The notes beneath the pieces are model-generated. The model did no database searches, had not been told where the DNA came from, and saw only the letters and a list, made by a program, of their open reading frames with translations. From Paraconexibacter sp963815565 (lineage in GTDB: Bacteria > Actinomycetota > Thermoleophilia > Solirubrobacterales > Solirubrobacteraceae), in the NCBI GenBank assembly GCA_963815565.1, contig CAWFHB010000004.1, positions 62,001 through 126,000 of the forward strand: a stretch of 64,000 bases of DNA, in the 5' to 3' direction. The position numbers were made by a program, and so were the translations under genes. Positions 32,802 through 39,830 of this stretch are shown in pieces (within the stretch, counting starts at the first letter, position 1; every line of letters begins with the position of its first letter).

Positions 32802-34016
32802 CTAGATCTTGTGACGCTGCAGGAGCTTCTTCCCGATGACCATGCGCTGGATCTCGCTCGTGCCCTCGCCGATGAGCAGAAGCGGGGCGTCGCGGTAGAG
32901 GCGCTCGATCTCGTACTCCTTGGAGTAGCCGTAGCCGCCGTGGATGCGGAAGGACTCCTCGACGCAGAAGCGCCCGGCCTCGGAGGCGAAGAGCTTCGCC
33001 ATGCCGGCCTCGAGGTCGGAGCGGATGCCCTCGTCCTTCATGCGCGCCGCGCGCATGGTGAGCAGACGGGCCGCGTCGACCTGGGTGGCCATGTCGGCGA
33101 GCTTGAACTGGATGGCCTGGTGCTCGGCGATCGGCTTGCCGAACGTCTTGCGCTCCTGCGAGTAGCGCAGGGCGAGCTCGAGGGCGCGCTGGGCGATGCC
33201 GACGCCACGGGCCGCGACGTTGACGCGGCCGACCTCGAGCGCGTCCATCATCTGGCTGAAGCCCTTGTGCAGGCCGGCCTCGCCGCCGAGGATGTTCTCG
33301 GCCGGGCAGCGGTAGCCGTCGAAGACGAGCTCGGTGGACTCGACGCCCTTGTAGCCCATCTTCTTGAGCTTCGGCGGGACGTTGAGGCCCTTGTAGGCGC
33401 CGGTGTTCTCGCCGACGCCGGACTCCTTCTCGGCGATGAAGCAGGTCATGCCCTGGTGACGCTTCTCGGCGTTCGGGTCGCTCTTGACGAGGACGAAGAC
33501 GAGCGAGCTCATGAGGCCGTTCGTGACCCACATCTTCTGGCCGTTGATCTCGTAGTCGCCGTCCGCCGTCTTCGTGGCGGTCGTCTTGATGGCCTGGACG
33601 TCGGAGCCGAGCTCGGGCTCGCTCATCGAGAACGCGGCGCGCATCTCGCCCGTGGCCATCTTCGGCAGGTACTTCGCCTTCTGCTCGTCGGTACCGAACT
33701 TCAGCAGGAGGTAGATGCCGATGAAGTGCGTGTTGATGACGCCCGAGATCGAGACCCAGCCGCGGGCGAGCTCCTCGACGATCATCGTGTAGGTCGTGAG
33801 GTCGAGCCCGAGGCCGCCGAACTCCTCGGGGATCGTGATCCCGAAGAGGCCGAGCTCCTTCATCTGCTCGACGATCGGCTCCGGGTAGGAGTCCTCGTGG
33901 TCGTAGTGCTCGGCGTTCGGCAGGATCTGCTCGTCCGTGAACTGGCGGACCATGGCGACGATCTCGCGCTGGTCCTCGGTGATGTCGCTGCTCTGCGGAG
34001 CGGTGCTGACGGCCAT
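32802..34016 (-). CDS. Acyl-CoA dehydrogenase, possible methylsuccinyl-CoA dehydrogenase
   Basis: A 404-residue FAD enzyme of normal length. Motifs: ELARGWVSISGVINTHFIG, MSEPELGSDVQAIKT, the helical core KTFGKPIAEHQAIQFKLADM, and the substrate-base region RIHGGYGYSKEYEIERLYRD, followed by IGEGTSEIQ. The GWVSISGVINTHF segment matches, from memory, the dehydrogenase in Streptomyces ethylmalonyl-CoA clusters, so (2S)-methylsuccinyl-CoA is a plausible substrate; butyryl- or isovaleryl-CoA are alternatives. ATG 34016 follows an AGGAGA site. Electrons would go to electron-transfer flavoprotein. Confidence 0.8.
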   Translation of the reverse strand: MAVSTAPQSSDITEDQREIVAMVRQFTDEQILPNAEHYDHEDSYPEPIVEQMKELGLFGITIPEEFGGLGLDLTTYTMIVEELARGWVSISGVINTHFIGIYLLLKFGTDEQKAKYLPKMATGEMRAAFSMSEPELGSDVQAIKTTATKTADGDYEINGQKMWVTNGLMSSLVFVLVKSDPNAEKRHQGMTCFIAEKESGVGENTGAYKGLNVPPKLKKMGYKGVESTELVFDGYRCPAENILGGEAGLHKGFSQMMDALEVGRVNVAARGVGIAQRALELALRYSQERKTFGKPIAEHQAIQFKLADMATQVDAARLLTMRAARMKDEGIRSDLEAGMAKLFASEAGRFCVEESFRIHGGYGYSKEYEIERLYRDAPLLLIGEGTSEIQRMVIGKKLLQRHKI

Positions 34017-34117
34017 GTCTGGGTCTCCTGCCGGGGTCGGAAAAGGCGTTCTGAAGGGGGCTACGGAGGATACTCCGGGGTAGCTCACGGGTCACCGCGG
34101 CGCCTGCGCCTGCTTGC

Positions 34118-35575
34118 ATGCGCGCCGTGAACTTCGCGCGGGACATCGTCGATGCTGCGGACCCCGGCGCACTCGCGCTCGTGGAGCTCGCGCGGGACGG
34201 ACGCCGGCGCACCTGGAGCTTCGGCGAGGTGGCCGACGGGTCCGCGCGGCTGGCCGGCCGGCTGCAGGCGCTGGGCGTGCGCCGCGGCGAGGTCGTCCTG
34301 ACGCTCGTGGGCAACCGGCCCGAGTGGGTCATGAGCATGGTCGCCTGCCTGCGGATCGGCGCCGTCGTGCTCCCGTGCACCGAGCAACTGCGCCCGAAGG
34401 ACCTCGCCGCGCGCTGCGCCGTCGTCTCTCCCGTGCGGGTACTGGCCGACCCCCGGAACCGCGAGGCCCTCGAGGCCGCGGAGCTCGCCTGCCCGGTCAC
34501 CTACCTCGACGAGCCGGGCCTCTTCGACGGCGCGCCCCGCGCCGAGGCCGTGGAGCTCGCGCCCGAGGACCCCTGCCTGATCACCTTCACGAGCGGGACG
34601 GCCGGGGAGCCGAAGGCCGTCCTGCACGGGCAGCGCTACTGGGCCGGGCAGGCGGTCCAGGCGACGAGCTGGCTGGCCGCGGAGCCGGGTGAGCTCGTCT
34701 GGTGCACGGCGGCGAGCGGCTGGTCGAAGAGCGCCCGGAACGTCTTCCTCGCCCCGTGGATGCGCAGCGCGCCCGCGCTCCTGCACGACGCCCGCTTCGA
34801 CCCGGCCGAACGCCTCGACATCCTCGAGCGCGAGCAGGTCACCGTCCTCTGCATGGCGCCGACGGAGTACCGGGTCATCGCCGCGCGCACGGAGCTGCGG
34901 GCGTTCCCGGCGCTGAAGGGGCTCGTCGCCGCCGGCGAGGCGCTCAACCCGGAGGTGCTCCGCGCCTGGCAGGAGGCGACCGGCCTCGCGATCCGCGACG
35001 GCTACGGGCAGACCGAGACCGGCCAGCTGACCGGCATGGCGGCGGGCGGGGAGATCCGGCCCGGCTCAATGGGCCGCGCGCTCCCGGGGACCTCGCTCTC
35101 GGTCAGCGACGACGGGGAGCTCGTGGCCGATCCCGCGACGGTCCCCACGTTCTTCCTCGGGTACCTGCGGGCCGACGGCTCGGTGGACGCACCCGACGGA
35201 CCCTGGCGGACCGGCGACCGGGTCCGGATGGACGAGGACGGCTTCCTCTTCTTCGAGGGCCGCACGGACGACGTGATCATCTCCGCCGGCTACCGGATCG
35301 GGCCCTTCGAGGTGGAGAGCGCGCTCGTCGAGCACGAGGCGGTGGCCGAGGCGGCGGTCGTCGCCACGCCCGACCCCGAGCGCGGCAGCGTGGTGCGTGC
35401 GGTCGTCGTGCTGCGCGACGGCTACGCCGGGACGCCGGCGCTCGCGCGCGAGCTGCAGGACCACGTCAAGGCGGTCACCGCGCCGTACAAGTACCCCCGC
35501 GTCGTCGACTTCGCGGAGGAGCTGCCGAAGACGACGAGCGGGAAGGTCCGGCGCGCGCTGCTGCGCGAGGCCTGA
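34118..35575 (+). CDS. AMP-dependent acyl-CoA synthetase
   Basis: A 485-residue adenylate-forming enzyme. The P-loop is TFTSGTAGEPKAV; the middle motif DGYGQTETG and the hinge motif WRTGDRVRMDEDGFLFFEGRTDDVI are present; the catalytic lysine is in KTTSGKVRR. It is shorter than acetyl-CoA synthetase and resembles the medium-chain/AcsM group, so the acid may be medium-chain or branched. It is divergent from the acyl-CoA dehydrogenase gene (101-base gap), which fits acid activation followed by oxidation. Confidence 0.85.
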   Translation: MRAVNFARDIVDAADPGALALVELARDGRRRTWSFGEVADGSARLAGRLQALGVRRGEVVLTLVGNRPEWVMSMVACLRIGAVVLPCTEQLRPKDLAARCAVVSPVRVLADPRNREALEAAELACPVTYLDEPGLFDGAPRAEAVELAPEDPCLITFTSGTAGEPKAVLHGQRYWAGQAVQATSWLAAEPGELVWCTAASGWSKSARNVFLAPWMRSAPALLHDARFDPAERLDILEREQVTVLCMAPTEYRVIAARTELRAFPALKGLVAAGEALNPEVLRAWQEATGLAIRDGYGQTETGQLTGMAAGGEIRPGSMGRALPGTSLSVSDDGELVADPATVPTFFLGYLRADGSVDAPDGPWRTGDRVRMDEDGFLFFEGRTDDVIISAGYRIGPFEVESALVEHEAVAEAAVVATPDPERGSVVRAVVVLRDGYAGTPALARELQDHVKAVTAPYKYPRVVDFAEELPKTTSGKVRRALLREA

Positions 35576-35584
35576 GCACCGGTC

Positions 35585-35623
35585 GGTCGATCTGATGCGC
35601 CCTGTAGGCGCATGAAATCGACC
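35585..35623. repeat. REP-like hairpin at convergent junction
   Basis: Arms GGTCGAT...ATGCGCC and GGCGCAT...ATCGACC make two 7-bp stems separated by a 3-base bulge, with loop CTGTA. It lies between the acyl-CoA synthetase and the methyltransferase and could end both transcripts. The outer bases resemble the palindrome at 42723. Confidence 0.6.
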
Positions 35624-35632
35624 ACCTCCGGC

Positions 35633-36484
35633 TCACTCCACCCGCGTCCCCACGGCGACCAGGTACTCGAGCTCGAAGCGCTGACCGTCGTACCACTCCT
35701 CGCAGAACGCGGCGAGGGTGCGGTCGAACTCCTCCTCGCGACCGTTCCGCGCAGCGTTCGCCCGGGCGGCGATCGTCGGCCCGTAGAACGTCTTGAAGTG
35801 CTCGGCGAAGCCCTGCGCCTGCGTGAACGCCGTGACCGGGAGGACCTCCGTGACGGTCGTCGTGAAGGCGACCCGCTCGCCGAAGAGCTCAGCCAGATGG
35901 GCCGGGTCGCCCCACCGCGGCGGTGGCGTCGCGCCGGCCGGAGGCGGCGGAGCGAACGGCCCGATCGCCTTCAGCAGCGCTCCGACCATGCCCGTGGGCG
36001 TCCAGCTCAACAGGCCGATCGTGCCACCCGGCCGGCAGACCCGGACGAGCTCGTCGGCGACAGGCTGGTGGTGCGGCGCGAACATGCAGCCGATCGAGGA
36101 GATCGCAGCGTCGAAGGAGGCGTCGGCGAATGGCAGCGCCTCCGCGTCGGCGGTCACCCAGTCGAGCTGCACGCCGAGCGCGGCGGCGCGAGCGCGGCCC
36201 GCCTCCAGGAGTTCCGGCGTGAGGTCGCTGGCGACCACGACCGCGCCGGCCTGGGCCGCCGGCAGCGACGCGTTTCCGGTCCCCGCCGCCACGTCGAGCA
36301 CCCGCATCGCGGGCCCGATGCCGGCTGCCGCGACCAGGCGCGGGCCGAGCGGCAGCAGGAACGTCTCGACCATCGTCGGGTAATCGCCCGACGCCCACAT
36401 CACACGGTGCCTCGCCTTCAGCACGGCGTCCTCGGTACTGCTCTCCACGGTCATCTCTGTCTCCTCGCTGGTGGTGAAACTCAT
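35633..36484 (-). CDS. UbiE-like SAM methyltransferase
   Basis: A 283-residue class I methyltransferase. Motif I reads VLDVAAGTGNASLPAAQAG; motif II region WVTADAEALPFADASFDAAIS and post-motif VCRPGGTIGLLSW are present, as in Methyltransf_11/UbiE enzymes. The acceptor is unknown. Its ATG at 36484 overlaps the TGA of the upstream secreted-protein gene (ATGA), so the two are probably translated from one transcript. An alternative ATG lies 10 codons in. Confidence 0.8.
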   Translation of the reverse strand: MSFTTSEETEMTVESSTEDAVLKARHRVMWASGDYPTMVETFLLPLGPRLVAAAGIGPAMRVLDVAAGTGNASLPAAQAGAVVVASDLTPELLEAGRARAAALGVQLDWVTADAEALPFADASFDAAISSIGCMFAPHHQPVADELVRVCRPGGTIGLLSWTPTGMVGALLKAIGPFAPPPPAGATPPPRWGDPAHLAELFGERVAFTTTVTEVLPVTAFTQAQGFAEHFKTFYGPTIAARANAARNGREEEFDRTLAAFCEEWYDGQRFELEYLVAVGTRVE

Positions 36485-39400
36485 CTGACCCGCAACGGCA
36501 CGCTGCGGCTACGGCGCACGCTCCCCGACCGGACGCCGCCGACGGCCAGCGTCGCGTCGGCCACGAGCCGCAGGCCGCGGCCCTTCACCGACGACGGGAG
36601 CGTCCACGAGAAGCTCCGGCTCCCCGCCTTCACCGTGGCGAGCTTGAACGTCTTGAACGCGACCCGCTTGCCCCCGCGGGTGGCCCGCAGCACCACCCCG
36701 GCCGCGGCGAAGGCCGGCAGCCGGCCGAAGCGCGCGCGCACCGTGACCTTGCGGCCCTTCACCTTCGGCGCTGAGAGCGTGAACCGCGCGGGCGCCCCGG
36801 CCTGGTTGCGGAGCGTCAGCGTTCGCACCCGTCGGTTCCGAGCACGAACCTTGAGCCGGGCCGAGCTGAGCGTCCGCCAGTTCGTCGGGGTGAGCGTGAG
36901 GCGCTCCCCCCGGCCAACCCGCAGCGGGCCGGAGCTGAAGCTCGCGGGGCCGCCGTTCGTCTGCACGCTCTGGAGCGTGATCCGGACCGTCGTGGCCGGC
37001 CCGTCGTGGGTGTACTCCAGCGCGCGGCCGCCCGCGAGGCGCACGGTCTCCGAGCCACCGGCCGCGCTGCGGGTGCTCACCGTGGCGCGCCGCGCACTGC
37101 CCTTCTCGTTCGTTCCCACGTCAAGGCTCACGGGCCGGGTCGGCGCCTTCCCGAGCCCCTCGAAGCGGACCCCGTCCCCACCGGGGACGCCGCTGGTCTG
37201 GTCCTGTACCCCGTCGGCGGTCGTCGTCTCGATCGACGCGACGGAGCCCTTACCGACCACGGCCTGGCTGTAGCGCCCTGACTTCACGCCGCGCACCGTG
37301 TGGGTGATCGGCTTGCCGTCACGGCGGCCCACCACGCCGGCTGCTCCCGGCTGGGCGGTGTCGTCGAGCTCGGGCAGGTACTCGGCTCCGGCGTCGGGAC
37401 CGGTCGTCCGCACCGAGCCGTCCCCGGAGCCGAAGATCACGTAGGCGAGACCGTCCAGCAGGTCCGGGCCGCCGGGCAACGCAGGGTTCGACGGGATGGC
37501 GTTCCTGGAGCTCGCGAAGAGCTTGTCGCCGCCACCGGTGGAGACCTTGCTCCCGCGATTGAACGTCCACTGCGAGCGGGCCGCGTTGACGTGGATGACG
37601 CTCCGGTCGGCCTCTCGAGTGGTGTGGCTGTCCGCGCTCGTCAGCTCCTGCGGCTGGAACTCCTGGTTGTTGTCGTAGACGAGGATGTCCGCACCGCCGT
37701 CGGGCCGGTCCACGAGGTCGTAGGCGATCACCGCGTGTCCGCCTCCGTCCTCGAACGCCAAGGAGACGAGCGGCCAATTCCCGGAGCCGAGATCGGAACG
37801 AATCTTCGAGAGGTTTCCGGCGAGCGTCTTCGGACGGTCGAAGTAGGCGTTGATGAACTCGGAGGAGCCCTGGAGCGCGTGTTGCCCGTCGAGGTAGCTG
37901 TCGAGCGCCCCGCTACGGCCGGGGATGCTGAAGATCGTGTCGCCGGAGGTCCACGGGTTCAGCGTGGCCCGGTTGTTGGTCCAGCCTTGCACCGCGCGGC
38001 TGATCCCGAAGCAGTGCCCGCCCGTGCTCTGGAGGGCGCGGTCGAGGATCGCGTAGGCGATGAACGCGGTCGGGTCGGGGATTCCGGTCGGGACCAGGCA
38101 GGTGCCGAGCGGCCAGCACAGGTTCACCTGGAAGAAGAGCTCGTCGTAGCCGAAGACGTCGGCAGCCTCGGTGAGGGAGAGCCCCGTGAACGGGAAGTTC
38201 GGGAACGAGAGCCCCTTCGTGGAGCGGAAGGTCTCGACGGTTGCGGCCTCGGCGGTCTGGTAGATGGCCCCGCTCGGGGGGACGACGACGATCGGCCCGG
38301 AGGTCGCGAGCCGCGGCGTGGGGAAGCTCAGCGACAGGCCGTCCGTCGCCACCGTCGGGGTCACCGTGCCCGCCGCCGTGCCCAGGCGCAGCGTCGTGCC
38401 GGGGCAGAAGCCGTTGCCCTCGATGCGGCCGTCCGTTCCCGGCTGGAGGCGCTGCGGGGCGCGGAGCTGCGGGGTCTTGAGACTCGCGGTCGGCGTGGCG
38501 GGCAGCGCGTTCAGCGTGAGCCGCCGGGTGGGAGCCCCCGGGGCGCTGGCCTCGACCGTGAACGGCGTCGCGACGAAACGGGTCGGCGAGCCGGTCAGCC
38601 GGAGCGTGACGTCGAGGAAGAAGTTTCCGCCCGGCGCGATGTCTGGACCGGGCGTGAAGCTCGCGGTCACCCCCGGCGGCAGGCCGAGCGCGGCCAGGTG
38701 GACGGTCTTGTCGAGCGTGCTGCTGCGCTCAAGGCGCAACGGGAGATCGGTGCTCGTGCAGGCCGGGACCGAAACGCTCGTTCCCGCCGGCGCGCGCAGG
38801 TCGTACTGGCTGGCCACGCGGACGGACTTGGCGATGCTCCGTGGCTCCGGCGCGACCCCTGCGTCCCCGTGCGGATCCGCAGTGACGGTCAGATCGGTCG
38901 GGACGCCCATCGCCGCCGGGGGCGCGTCCGGGACGGCGGTGAGCCGCAGTGTGGCGGCGGCGCCGGTCCCGGCCAGGGGATTGGGAATGAAGGTGGCGCT
39001 GACACCGAGCGGCAGGCTGGAGGCGCTCATGTCCAGCGGACCGTTCGAGCCGTTCAGTCGCGTCACCGAGACGGGCACGTCCACGCTCCCGCCCTGGGGG
39101 ATCACGGTCGCGGCGGCGTCGACGCCCAGCGAGACGTCGGGAAGCGTGCCCGCCGGGTAGGTCATCGTGAGGTCATCGATGCCCACCGCCGCGCCCTGCG
39201 CGCCGGGTCCGCCGAGGATGACCCGGAACTGCGCGATGTCCGGGGCGGGGCTCGTAACCGAGACCGGGGTCGAGAAGGCGGCGCCGCTGATGGTGGCCGC
39301 CGTGCCGGTCGCCGCCACGGTGCCGTTGGCACGCAGGCCTTGGAGCTGCACGGTGACCGCGCCGGCGACAGGGCTGAAGAGCCCGGCCCTCAGCGAAACC

Positions 39401-39738
39401 GCGGACGCGGTCCGCGTGAGGCGCCCGACCGCCCCGCCGGTCGGGAACTCGCAGTCGTTGCCGATCCCGCCCTCGGGTGCGCAGCGTCCGGCGCCGATGT
39501 CGGCCGCGATGCCGCCGGCCTTGCTGATCGGCCGCCGGGCGGGGCGCTGCGCGTCGGAGCGTTGGAAGAAGACGAACGCCGAGCTCTGGTACTCGGTCGT
39601 GATCGCGGTGCCGATCGCCGGCCCAGTCTCGAAGTCGACGGTCACCTCGCCGGGCGCGGCGGCGGCCGGGGTCACGCCGGCCAACGCGAGCAGAAGGAGC
39701 GCCCCCGTGAGGCGCCCGGCGCGGGAGAGGCTGGACAT
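36481..39738 (-). CDS. Large secreted protein with Ig-like and papain-like modules
   Basis: A 1085-residue exported protein. Signal peptide residues 1-25 (LTGALLLLALAGVTPAAAA). A beta domain (about 30-220) and Ig-like repeats (about 220-480, VSVTRLNGSN-, VRVASQYDLRAP-type) follow. A central module has Cys576 (GHCFGIS), His668 (GGGHAVIAYD) and Asp689/Asn690 (ILVYDNNQ), the order of papain/C39-type cysteine peptidases. The C-terminal 270 residues are basic beta strands. ATG at 39738 was preferred because it begins the signal peptide. Peptidase function is inference. Confidence 0.7.
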   Translation of the reverse strand: MSSLSRAGRLTGALLLLALAGVTPAAAAPGEVTVDFETGPAIGTAITTEYQSSAFVFFQRSDAQRPARRPISKAGGIAADIGAGRCAPEGGIGNDCEFPTGGAVGRLTRTASAVSLRAGLFSPVAGAVTVQLQGLRANGTVAATGTAATISGAAFSTPVSVTSPAPDIAQFRVILGGPGAQGAAVGIDDLTMTYPAGTLPDVSLGVDAAATVIPQGGSVDVPVSVTRLNGSNGPLDMSASSLPLGVSATFIPNPLAGTGAAATLRLTAVPDAPPAAMGVPTDLTVTADPHGDAGVAPEPRSIAKSVRVASQYDLRAPAGTSVSVPACTSTDLPLRLERSSTLDKTVHLAALGLPPGVTASFTPGPDIAPGGNFFLDVTLRLTGSPTRFVATPFTVEASAPGAPTRRLTLNALPATPTASLKTPQLRAPQRLQPGTDGRIEGNGFCPGTTLRLGTAAGTVTPTVATDGLSLSFPTPRLATSGPIVVVPPSGAIYQTAEAATVETFRSTKGLSFPNFPFTGLSLTEAADVFGYDELFFQVNLCWPLGTCLVPTGIPDPTAFIAYAILDRALQSTGGHCFGISRAVQGWTNNRATLNPWTSGDTIFSIPGRSGALDSYLDGQHALQGSSEFINAYFDRPKTLAGNLSKIRSDLGSGNWPLVSLAFEDGGGHAVIAYDLVDRPDGGADILVYDNNQEFQPQELTSADSHTTREADRSVIHVNAARSQWTFNRGSKVSTGGGDKLFASSRNAIPSNPALPGGPDLLDGLAYVIFGSGDGSVRTTGPDAGAEYLPELDDTAQPGAAGVVGRRDGKPITHTVRGVKSGRYSQAVVGKGSVASIETTTADGVQDQTSGVPGGDGVRFEGLGKAPTRPVSLDVGTNEKGSARRATVSTRSAAGGSETVRLAGGRALEYTHDGPATTVRITLQSVQTNGGPASFSSGPLRVGRGERLTLTPTNWRTLSSARLKVRARNRRVRTLTLRNQAGAPARFTLSAPKVKGRKVTVRARFGRLPAFAAAGVVLRATRGGKRVAFKTFKLATVKAGSRSFSWTLPSSVKGRGLRLVADATLAVGGVRSGSVRRSRSVPLRVR

Positions 39739-39830
39739 GGCAGCAGGCTCGCCCATCGTGGCGCGCGCAACATCCGGGAAATCCCTGAACCGGACCCGCC
39801 CCCGGAGTAGCCTTGCGCCGGAACCAACCC

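Noticed and set aside
34017..34117. Regulatory RNA between the acyl-CoA dehydrogenase and acyl-CoA synthetase genes
   Set aside because: Only weak promoter-like TATCCT and ordinary GC-rich spacer seen; no riboswitch motif.
31998..34130. Plus-strand frame of 710 codons opposite the acyl-CoA dehydrogenase
   Set aside because: Antisense to a gene with complete acyl-CoA dehydrogenase motifs.
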